Below are positions 47,301 to 59,300 of a stretch of 64,000 nt of DNA, piece by piece. A program made the position numbers and the translations under genes. Below the pieces are notes generated by a model. That model did no database searches. It was given only the letters and a program-made list of their open reading frames with translations, and was not told the origin of the DNA. The DNA comes from Trichoplusia ni (taxonomy: Eukaryota > Arthropoda > Insecta > Lepidoptera > Noctuidae), in NCBI RefSeq assembly GCF_003590095.1, contig NC_039482.1, forward strand, positions 17,377,657 to 17,441,656, given 5' to 3'. Numbering within the stretch: position 1 is the stretch's first letter; the number at the start of each line of letters is the position of its first letter.

Positions 47301-50300
47301 ACGCGCGAATATTACAGTTTGGTGGACAATTGGGATGATGTCAATTTGTTTTCAGTGTATTTCTTGGAGTGTGATGCATTTTTATGGATACTTTTTTGTT
47401 TTGTCCCGCAAGCATAAATTGATTAAAATACAGTGACTGGAATTCACTCGTGATGTCACGATAAATTTTACGAAATCGTTACGTCACAAGCTCCCTCTGT
47501 TAAACCTACTTTAAAGCAGTTTATCTTTGTTAATTTTTGTTGTTCGGAAACAGGTAAAAATACGTGTCTAATATTTTTTTAATTATCTAACTGAGGGACT
47601 CGATAGATGATTACTTTTGATTCCTAGTCATCATCCCGCTTTTGGCAGGTTGTAAAAGTCCCATTTGTTTCTTCGATTTGCGTTTATGACGGCACGAAAG
47701 TGAGTTGAAATTGTAGTTAGGTATTTACCTGATCGCTGTGAGATTTAAAGCCCATATTCGTTTGACAAGCTTTTAGAGGTTTGGAAGCTTATGAAATATA
47801 TTGTTGTGTACAATTATAACCCGCGATGCAGGTCGGGTGAGGCCTATGTTTTAGGTATGGATTAATAACGCCATATTTTTTTTGGGAGAGATGTTTACAC
47901 ATTGAAAGATGGGGTTAATGTTAAATTATTATAAATCACCTCTTAATAATATACGATGTAAACACATTATGTTAATAATACTTATGTAAGTTTTTTCTTG
48001 CCCTAAAGTAACTTTTCCATCATATCCATCATTAGTTAAAATTCTAGATAATTTTTCTGAGCATTTTTTTTTTACTTACCTAAAGTATTTCCATTTATTT
48101 TACCTCCCATTAAAAAAGGCGAATCGCGCTCTAAGGAATTTATTCCTGGGGTCCCGGGCTTCACAAAACTTTAAGTCACACACACAAGACTCCCAGACTC
48201 AGAACAAGCATTTGTAGAACATACCACACACAAGTACTTGTGCGTGCAACCCGCCACACATCGACAGTGGGTTTCACATGATGACCTTTACCCCGCTATC
48301 CGTGCAATCACTATTGAACCTGCGTTTAATAAAAGCTCTCATATCACTACATATTTACTTCGACGAATGGCAATTCAGGTTACTGTTGTCCACAGTTTCA
48401 ACAAGCTCCTACTGCAGAAGGAGGAGTTGGATCAGAAGCAGCTGCACCTACTGCAGGTGGTGGAGAGCGAGCGCACGTCGCGCTGGCAGTACGCGCAGCA
48501 GTGCGACGAGCTCTCCAGCGAGGTCAAGAAGCTGAGGACCGAGGTAGGATAGTGCTAAACATAATTCGTCTACAAGCCAAAGCCACCGGTGCGATACCAC
48601 GTGTCGTGGTTTCGATCCCCGCGTAGCACATTCATTTGTGTGATCCACGAATGCTTGGAATCTGGAAACGTCTGCGTAAGTAAGTATGTACTTCTGTAAC
48701 TGGTATAGTTTCACTTCAAGTCTAGCAACGACACAGTGAAACACGGTTTTGCTTAACAGTTGATATTGGTAAAATACTACGCTGCGTCTTATAGTAATAT
48801 GCGATGGTTACAAACATTGTCACTGAAGAGAGACAAGCCTAAAATGTACACCAACAAGTAATATTTTTAGCTTCGTGTAATGTATTCAGAACCTCAGTGT
48901 GCATATTCAGCTACTAATCGTTTTGATATATTTAAGGCAAACAGAAGTTCAGAAGTCACTACTTACTATCCTATCTTTCAACTAACCCCACATTTTTTTA
49001 TCAGCTATGCACGTACAAGAAGGAACACGAGTCGGCGACACGCGCCGCGTCCACCTCCAGCTCGTCTCCGAGCCATTCGCCGGAGATCGACCCCGCTGAA
49101 CTCAGGAAGATCAAAAAAGTTCAGGTAAGTATGCACATGATGGCTGGCAGGAGCTGGATACGAGTAGCTGAAGATAGATCTCGATGGGGAGGCCTATGTC
49201 CAGCAGTGGACTAATATAAACTGATTGATGATGAAGTATTCGCGCTTGGACGTTATGCTTGTTTAGAAGTATGTGTTGAGGGAGGGGCGGAGGGGGGGGG
49301 GAGGGGTTGTTGGGATTCTAATGCTCCTTTGTTTTGTTTTAAAATGGGTCGCCAGTGAAAGTACTCGTGTCCACAGTTTCTGAGTTTAGTAATTTCTAGT
49401 TAGTTTAATAGTTATAGCGAACACTTAGGTATAAATGTTAAGTATTCAGTTTAATGGACCCTACTGAATGGACTGCAGTTGTTTTTATTTTATTTTTTAA
49501 ACTAGGATAGTCACAGAAATTAAATATTTACAAAATTCAATAAAAAGCACTTTCTAAAATATTAAAAAACCTTTTTAGAGTTTCTTCCGCGGCTGGCTGT
49601 GCCGGCGGCGCTGGAAGCAGATTGTGGACGAGTACATCAAGAGTCCGCACGCCGAGAGCATGCGCAAGAGGAACAGCCTCGTCTTCAAGATGGTCGAGGC
49701 CGAGGAGGAATACCTCGAGCAGATGGAGATCATGGTATGCACTTCGCGAGGATAATCTTTATGAGTTGCATTCGAAGACAGTCTTAGGGCAGACGGGACG
49801 GCATGGGATTTTAAGTTTTACTCATGGACATTCAAACGTACTGTTACAGAAATATGACATAAGTTGCTATGCTTTAAAATATAGAAAGTATGATCTTCAA
49901 AAACTGAAATCAAACGCTGAAACTTAAAAGTATAGTAGGTACATATATAATGTATGGCCAATGGTTCTACGGGCCTACCGCCACGCCTTAATGTAATATT
50001 ACTGCGTGGAAGAGAGATGCCGCTTTACGTCATGTATTGCTGTATCATACTTCGACAACGACAACAATGCTAGTTTAAGACCTGTTGGTAGACCCTCTGG
50101 TGTACATTGATGCTCCGAAGTCAGTAAACTTCGTTTCTCTAGGTAACATGTTTCCTCCGGCCCTTCAAAATGGCGGCTAGTTCTAAGAAGCCGCCGTGCA
50201 CGCACGAGGACGTAAACTCCATCTTCCTGAACAGCGAGACGGTGCTGTTCCTGCACCAGATATTCTTCAAGGGTCTCACGTCGCGGATGGAGTCGTGGCC

Positions 50301-53300
50301 GACGCTTGTGTTAGGTGAGTCTTATACGAGCATTATTCTATCACTGGGAGCATTGAATCCAATGCAAATTTAAATACCAAAGTAACTGGTGTAAAAAAAA
50401 ATTGTGGCGATAAGGCAATAGCCCGCTAGAGCCCGTCATCCGTCCAAACTATACCACTTAATGAGTTGCCCAGCGTTTATTTACCACCTGATCACTTGAA
50501 GATCAATACAACTCCAGAAATAATGCTCACAGCGTGGTAGAGTAATAGTTCGTTAAAATTTTATTCAATCCCAATAATTAACCAGAATATAATAACACTA
50601 TGACCAAAGTAGAAGACCAGAAACCACCAGATTATTCCATTGATCTCTGATATCTCCTCCAAGAATACGATTTAACGCCAAATAGAATTTTTTTGAAGTG
50701 AATGTGAATGTGAACTTAAACAAAGGATTACACTTAGTAGTGCACTTACATACAGGAGACCTATTCGACATGCTCCTCCCGATGCTGACCATCTACCAGG
50801 AGTACGTGCGGAACCACCACTACTCGCTGCAAGTCCTCACCGAGTGCAAGCAGAGCCAGCCCTTCGCGCAGCTGTTGGCGCGCCTCGAGAGCAAGCCCGC
50901 CTGCCAGAGCCGGTCCTTGGAAACCTTCCTGACGTACCCGATGCATCAGGTATGCTTACGTAAACTGAGAAACTATTGAAATGAATGCTGTTCAAAGAAA
51001 TTTGATCCTTAAGTGTCTTGTTTCCGGAACAAATCTAAAAAATTCTCTTGATTTCGATTCTCGAAGGACGAAAAAATCGAATTTTCTGAAATTTACAGTG
51101 TGGAATAGGTCGTTTGAATCCTAACATAGGTGAAGTCATGATGTATGTTAAAGGAACAGTTTTAATCGAGTTATAGAAAATTCTCATCAATTATGTAAAA
51201 TTGACAATTTATCTAAATGATTGTTACAACTTATTAATATGCACGAGACCCGGCAAATGTCTCCAGAACGCTATTCGTCACTTTATTCTCTATACTAATC
51301 CATTAGCATTCTAAACGTGACGTCTGGAGATAATTAATGAACGATCTTCTCTGGAATATTAATAACCAATTCCCTTATTTTAATAGGGGTTCGTTAGAAG
51401 ATTATGTAACTAATTATTGAGTCGAAGTTGTAGGCAATTTCCTTGACATTACCATAAAATATAGTCATAAGTTATTTATCTACCATTGTCGGTAACTAAC
51501 ACAGACTTTAACCAACTCCTCTTTCCCTAGATCCCTCGCTACATCATCACGCTGCACGAGCTGCTGGCGCACACGCCGCACGACCACGTGGAGCGCCGCA
51601 GCCTGCAGCATGCACGCGCGCAGCTCGAAGAGCTCTCGCGACAGATGCACGACGAGGTAAACTTTTAAAGTAGTGACATTAAGGTGCGTCAGGGACGCAT
51701 TAAACATGACAACGCTTTTATTTTTGTAATCTTACAGGTATTCAAGTCGATCTTTTTGATTTAAACCCTTGAAAAGAATATAGTAATTTATGAAAAGATA
51801 GAAGATGATGAAAAAGAATTAGAAGATTTAACGGGTGATGTGTGATGACGTAAATGATGTCAGAATGAGACATTGAAAACATTTCTAGCCAATACCTCTG
51901 TATTAATTTTGAAAACATGTTCATTCAGCAAAAGCTACCAAAACACCACTGCAAAACTATTCTTCACTTGCAGGTCAGTGAAACTGAAAATCTAAGGAAG
52001 AACTTAGCTGTAGAGCGCATGATCATCGAGGGATGCGACATACTGCTGGACGTCAACCAAGTCTTCATACGTCAAGGTAACTGTTCGGCTTTGACTTTTT
52101 ACCGTCTCTCGTTCCATATTTCAAAGACCTTGGTGTTTGACTTAAGAAGTTACCAGTGAACACTATAGGCTTCAACTAGTCTCTGTTAGTTATAGACTTA
52201 GATAAGTGGCAGGAAGAAAGGGAGGCCTTTGTCTTGCAGTATGACACTAACGGCTAATAATAGGTGTATTTGTAGGTAAGCAATGGCTGACCAAGTTTTT
52301 TTTTTGTCAAGTTAAACGCCTTGCTAGGGAACGTGACACAATAAAAAAGCATTGAAACAGAAGTCGTAATGTTCCAACATTAAATAAGATACAGGTCCAG
52401 ATTCAATCCAATCATTCCATTTCACTCAATCTTACTTTAACCTTTTTGCATAGGCACCCTATCTCAAGTGGTGGGTAAAGGTCGTCGGGCCCAGCTGTCA
52501 GCTCGGCAAGCATTCCTGTTCAGCAACCACCTACTGCTGGCCACGCGAGCTGCGGGCGGCCGCCTGCACCTGCCGCCCGCCGCGAGGCTGCCGCTTCACG
52601 ACGCGCTGCTCATCGAGGATCCTGCTAATCATGATGATGACGGTAACTTTCCACCACTTACAGTATAGAAGCAGTAGAGGATGGAAGAAAAAGAAAATGT
52701 TAGTTGATTAGTGAAAAATATTAGTACTTCCTATTAATATGATGTGGGTTCCTTTCAGATTCGACTTCGGTATGCTCGTCACCCGGAGGAGACATATACC
52801 AGGGAAAAGACTTCAAGATACTTGTTGAAGTAAAGGGAGAACAGATCTGTGCGCATTTAGGTAAGGGTCAAGCGTATATAAATTTTAATTTTCCTGAACT
52901 TTACAAAAGATTGCTAAATTTCATTGTGAAGTTTCATTAAGGACTTCTTGTTGCCGTGCATCTTTCTGCATCAACCTATCTGAAGTTTTGTCGCAAATCA
53001 CTCCGGCATCAATACATTATCGAACTTCCAAAACTCAAGCTTTAAACTTTAGTTAAAAGATAAGGCTATTTCAATTATTGTACTCGTGTGCTAGTGGCGG
53101 GCTCTGTGGAGGAGAAGGCCGGCTGGACGAGCGAGCTGGCGCAGTGCATGGAGAGCGCGGCGCTGACGGAGCTGCTGCGCGCGTGCGGCGCGTGCGGCGC
53201 GGCGTCCGCGTCGCTGCCCGCGTGCCGCTCCGACCGCGCGCTCTTCACCGACGACGTCGACATCCGCTTCAGCCGCACGCTCAACTCCTGCAAGGTGCCG

Positions 53301-56300
53301 CAGATACGCTCCGCTACGCCGCAGCGCTTGCTGCAGCGGCTTACTGGTGAGAAGCTATTAATTACGCTGTAGAATGCTGTAGATTTTTGGATTTCTCTTT
53401 TTGTTTTGGTCCTCTTTTCGAAATTAATAAGGATGATTTGTACTCAATCTTGTCGATAGTCACTCGGGGTGTCCTGAGTATAAAAAACAGCACTCCAGCT
53501 AATATTGCAACTGATGCAATAAATAGATATCTATTACACTGTCATAGTAATTAATAAGTGGGATGTGGTTATTCTATATGCGGTTCCTAACTTTCAATCC
53601 TTTTTTTAAAACTTAAGTTATAAAGCGTCAGCCTCACCGTGTACTTGTTGTCAGACCTTCGTTTCCTGTCGGTGGACTTCCTGAACACGTTCCTGCTGAC
53701 GTACCGCGTGTTCACGGACGGCGTGACGGTGCTGGAGGCGCTCAAGCAGGTGTTCTACGAGCAGTCGCAGCAGGAGATGGAGCTGGCGCCGCCGCCGGAC
53801 GCCACGCGGAAGACCAGCGCTGCAAGCTCGGTTTCTGGTAAGAAAATATGGGTAGACATATACATAGATACACGTACCCAACTACCTATAAATAATATAA
53901 AAATATAAGTTAAACGGTCAATTTTAATAAGAAACAAAGATAAACATTCATGCATGCGATCAGGCTGAAACAAATACTTAATTGATTACCATCGATGAAA
54001 GTGTAGCAGAAACTTAATAGAAATTAAGTCAAAACATAAATGTCAACCAAGCTTTTATAAAATAATTGAAATTTAATAGAAGAAATCATCTCGTAATCAT
54101 TTCATTTGTATTCGTCAATAAGTGGCTTTACCTTATAGAGAAAAAGAACAATTGATTTCAGGGTATGGATCAGAATACAGCGACCGTGATTGGCAATCAC
54201 GGTTCTGGCGAGCTTCTAGAAAAAGTAAGTTCATTATAATGCCAGCTGGTACTGTAGTAACACCTGACTTTATATAAAGGTGATATAAACGTGATTCTAT
54301 GTAATAAAGTCTGTCGGATTCTAGGTGAAGATGAAGACAAACTGTCTCCGTATCTAACGGCACCATCACGACGAACCTCGTCTGTAAGCAAGGTGAGATT
54401 ATTGTTACTACTCTTATAAATTGATAAAAGTATTTTCCGATTCAAATAACTTATTGGTGAAATTATTGTAACATGCTAACCCAAGACTGAGGAGGATAAC
54501 AGTCATTTGACAATACCTAAAATAATGGCGACGTCATCAAGTAACGAGACATTGAAAGGTAACCTCTTTATAAAATGTATAAAAAATTATTAATTCTAGA
54601 AATATAGATGAAAGTGAACAAATATTCTGTAATAAACTATGATTATATTATATTTCCGATGTATGTGCAGTAAGCACCAAAAGTGCTAAGAAAAGTTTCA
54701 CACAATAATTTGTAATGATTGAAAATTGATCAAAACCCGTCGTGGGTTTCCGGTACAGTAGTTAAGGCCACTAACTACTACACCAACAGACCATACAGAA
54801 GTGCTAGTCTATCTACTGCTCATTCAACTTTTTAAAATAAATAGGTTATAATTTTTATTTGAATTCACAATCCAGGTACATCCCCATCATCTCCAGGAGC
54901 CATCAGCTCGGTCACTTTAGTTGGCAGTCCAAAGAAAGCAAGTCCAGTAAAAGATCCCAAGAACGCGGCCAACTCTGCAAATGCAAATACCAATGCCAAT
55001 GCAAACATGATGAAGAAAGGTTCTATTCCCAAAGACAATGATGCGGCCGCTGCCCTCATGAAGGACGAAAGTATTGAGATGGTAGACCAGAGCGATGAGG
55101 ATATTAAATATAAGGAAGAGGAACAAGAGAAGAATAAAAAGAAACCAGATGATAAGTTCAAAATATCACAACGATTCTCCGAGGTATAATAAGTTTTGAT
55201 CTATTGCTGTGTGGACTAGTAAAATTTCTCTTCTAAGTATTTCCTCATTAAAACTGTTAAAATATTTATTTAATTATGAACTTATTCATTCTTCTTTTCA
55301 AAGCTTTAGCAAAGACTTCATGGTGTTACTGGTAAAAGAAAATTATATATTGTGTAAGAATCATCCATCTCATAAATTCTCAAAACATCATTCCTTACAC
55401 GCAACTTACTTACCTACATTACTTCACTACCTACACACTTACTACATATAGCATGTCATCGAGGTGATAGGAATTCAATTTTGTCAGCTCCAAAATTTAC
55501 TGTGACTGATTTGATGAGATCTTCTATAGTAAAGGCATAAGACGCAAACAGTAAATAACAGACATCGGTTATTAAATTTGGTGTTACCCAATGGCATGGA
55601 CATCAGACTCAATCATTATTCTATTACCTACTCAGGACTCTATCATATTCTTGAAGAAGGAACCCATTGAGATTTCATATTTATTTTAAGTTCAATGCAA
55701 GTGGTGACAGAAGCACGACCAGTTAAACAGTTTATCCAACAGCGTGTGCGTACTATGTCGGAGTCCCCTCGCCGCCTGCAGCCGTCGTCGGCCGCGGCGT
55801 CCGAGGCGCGGCGCCGGTCGGAGAGCGCACGGGAGACGAACGACAACGCCGCGGACGAACCCAGGAGGGCTTCTGATTCTGGTACCAGATTTGCTACAAG
55901 GAGATCTGTCAGGTATTTAAAACAATCTATATAGGCAGTTGACATTAGCAATAATTCCTCTATCTATTGCGATTCTTTTAAAAAGAAAACTAGTCCTGCT
56001 CTTAGAGATTTCATCCTTGTGTCGAGGGATTTTTCACTAAGATTCGATTTAAAAATGGTTGTCGATCGAATTAGTGGTGAGCGCAACGACTTGGCTATCC
56101 TTGCAGTCGTTCCTCGTATCCGTAGAAGTAAACTTCTTTCGGTAGTTACGATCTGCTATGACTTACTGAGGTATATCTAGGGATTCTATTTTTGTTTGCA
56201 CATCTTTGTTGAAATTTCGGAAGCATGATTTCGAAACATTGGATATACAAAATAAATGAATTATGTTAACAATCTTTTCAGTGAGCGTCGTTACACCAAT

Positions 56301-59300
56301 TCCTCGATTAACAGCGAGCGTCGTCGTTACTGGGGTGGATCTGAACCTCGCTCCTCTGTAACTTCTCAGGTGTCACATGCGCAGGTAAACTCAATAATTA
56401 TTAACCTTTAAATATAAATACCAAGAGATATGTTATCGTCATGGTATACTTTATATCCTGGGTACTTAAATCTCAAAACGTCGCAACGTAACTTCTAATT
56501 TCAGAACTACCGTCGCGAGACCAGTCAACCAAAGGCCGGTGTTGTCATTACGTCATTCCGCCAGTCCCACAGGAGGTAAGACGAGAGATCCTTGTTCCTC
56601 ATTATCTCTAATTCATTTTATCCATACCATTCTAAACGTATTACGAGCCATCAATTCTTGATCGTCTAGCACACTTGGGAGTTCACAATTCTCAGTGTTG
56701 TGGCATGCTGTTCACCTTTTTCCATAACAGTTTTAAATTCTTTGAAAATATTACTAAAGTTTTGCGCAGTGATGCTTTTGCACGAATCTATCATAAATCA
56801 GCCCTTCTAGCTTCGTCAAACTTTCTTCATACTTGTAAATTGTAAAAAAAATGATAATGTAATAATTAATATTGATTTAACAGCTTTGGAAAAGACCTGT
56901 TGTGGTAAGTGATCGGTGAAGGTAACAGATGTAGAAACTGAACCTAGTAGAGATGCATTAGAAGAGTATTTTTATTATTCCGCTTCACCTAGCATTATGA
57001 TGTTACCTTGACCTTTTTATCAATTTTGTAATTGTATTTTGAGTAGACATGACACTACCGCAGATGACACTGATAAACTGAAGCGCAAACAAGCATCGTT
57101 CTATAGATAGTGGTGGATAAGCAAGTTTTGGTATCGATGATGATACAAAACTTTGGTAAGATGAGATCTGAATTATGACAAAGCGAAAGTAAGAAAACGC
57201 AATTCGGTTCCAGAAAGCAGCTGTAATCGGGTCGAATTAAACGTCGGTTAAATTTATAAAGAATGGGTTATCAGTTTGTAATTTCCGACGGAGTCTCAAA
57301 CACTTTACAAAAAAAAATATTTTCAGCAATACTTTCCTCAACAGAAATATCACATGTTACTGTTCTATAGTTGACCAATGTTCGAACTGTATCTATTCAT
57401 TTCTGTTACACACACCATCTTGCTCGTAACCCATCTTCATCTGTGTCCTTTTTGCCATAGCCTATATCAAACCCTACCACTGCAATTTCTTCAAACGCAG
57501 GGATAAAATGAAATAACACACTAAAACATTTTTTTTTTAATATTTGGCTTATGAAACTTAGAAATTAGATTTTATTCAAAATTAGCCGTAAAATATAATT
57601 TGGATTAAATCGGTTTCACTATTAAAACAATACCGCACAGTATTTTTTTTATTTTCAATTGGTAATTAGTATTAATTTGGTCGGAATCCAAAATTTAATA
57701 GATTATCAAAATTTACTGCATGTTTTTTACGGATTCAAAATTTTACTATAAGATACGGATAAATTGAAATAATTTGATCCAGAAGAAACAAGTCTTAATC
57801 CCCGCTATCTGTCTACCCTTGCCTGCTATCCTCTGTGTGCATGCCTCCACTAATCTATGTTTTCTGTACTTTCTATTTACTGACTATTCTCACCCTTACT
57901 TGAGTTTTAACTTCAAATTTATTCTAACTTCACCTTACTTCACCATCTCACATCAATTTCACTTGAAATCGAATATCTATCAAAATGACCACGATGGGAA
58001 GTCAATTCAACCAGTACAACATCATCTGATGCCTGATGTTCTAAATAATCGTTATGATATAGGAGCAGTACGTCTACTGCTGCTGTGGCCTTTGCTGTGG
58101 CTACTTCGGCATCATCAAACCCGAGATCTCCACCAGCGAATTCTCCACCGGCTACCCGAAGGGACTCGGTTATATCGACGGCTGCTACCATGAGAGTACT
58201 CAATGTGCTACGGTAAATCATCTTCAGTTTTTCAAATGGCATTCTTAAATGACATGCTATCTATCAAGCGTGTAGTAAAGAGGTATTTGACCTCTTACTC
58301 GTAGATTTAGTTTATTATATTTAGCTAAATACCGATCTTGCATAAGGATTTTACTTTCGTTGGGCAAAAAGTCTCTTTGATTCATATAAAAAATCGGAGC
58401 AAATAACACCAATATTTTTTCTTAGGCACTGGATTTCCAAGCATTCGCATGACTTCTGGTCTGACGAACGTCTTCGTGGGCTGACGATGGATTTCTTGAA
58501 GGAAATAGAGGGCAGTCCGGGCTTACTGCCAGCTGAACATAAGGCAGCTGCTCAACTGTTGCGGCTCTTAGAACGAGCTCCTGACAGACCAGTTGATTTG
58601 AAGACCTTGTTCTTACCACCTCACGTAAGTTGCTAATTAGATGCATGAACCTTATGATAAAACTAACAAAATGGTTATTGCTAGCCAACATGAACCAATT
58701 AGCTACAATTAAAATAATACATATTTGTTTCTCTGCTTATTCTAGGTTCCGACAAAGGAAAGCATTGAAACACTCTCGGCTCTTGAAATAGCGGAACAAA
58801 TGACGTATTTGGACTATCAAATCTTTAGTTCCATCAATAGCGAGTAAGTTGAAGATAAAAACTATTGCAATAATATCTTACAAGAACCTGCAAGTAACAC
58901 CAATGGTAATTCGTTTCCAGGGAGTTCCTAGGACAAGCTTGGACGAAGGCAGATAAGGCAGAGCGAGCTCCACACATTCTTCTGATGACGTCACACTTCA
59001 ATCACATTTCGAATCTCGTTATTTCCGAAATTCTGAAGAAATGTACTTTGGCTGGTAAGTTACCGTTACAAACAACTAATCCTTATCATCCTTATCGACA
59101 AAAGGCATTATCCAATTACCTTGATCTTTGCTGCCCATTTTTGAGTTTCCGTCGTGAACGCACGAAACTACAAGTAGTTTTGACAATGATTGCAGGTCGA
59201 GTAGCCGCTATAGAGAAATGGGCAGCCGTTGCCGACATAGCACGATGTCTGCACAACTTTAATGGGGTTCTGCAAGTTTGTGCTGCCTTGTCCAATACTT

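Larger units (their letters stand above)
35364..48395 (+). other. RasGRF intron 4 (13 kb)
   Basis: Separates the N-terminal PH exons from the coiled-coil exon. Contents: X-box palindrome repeats at 37208-37221 and 44858-44871; GGGTTCCGTA repeats at 37875-38020, 40080-40185 and 43905-44050; an AGGAGCGACTGCC repeat at 39278-39425; a tRNA-derived SINE at 39876-40090; a GC-rich patch at 40855-40990; (GT)n at 42786-42837; twin hairpins at 43753-43895; an RTE-like repeat at 45407-45700; a TTTAGGATA-type tandem repeat at 46011-46086; and (CA)n at 46983-47029. I see no additional exon. Confidence 0.8.

Noticed and set aside
53075..53293. - strand and alternative + frames in the GC-rich exon
   Set aside because: GC-rich coding DNA leaves all frames open; only the frame with the PH/REM motifs is in phase with both neighbours.
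57774..58193. 139-codon + strand frame overlapping the first CDC25 exon
   Set aside because: Wrong frame relative to the conserved TAATMRVLNVLR sequence; the upstream part is intron.
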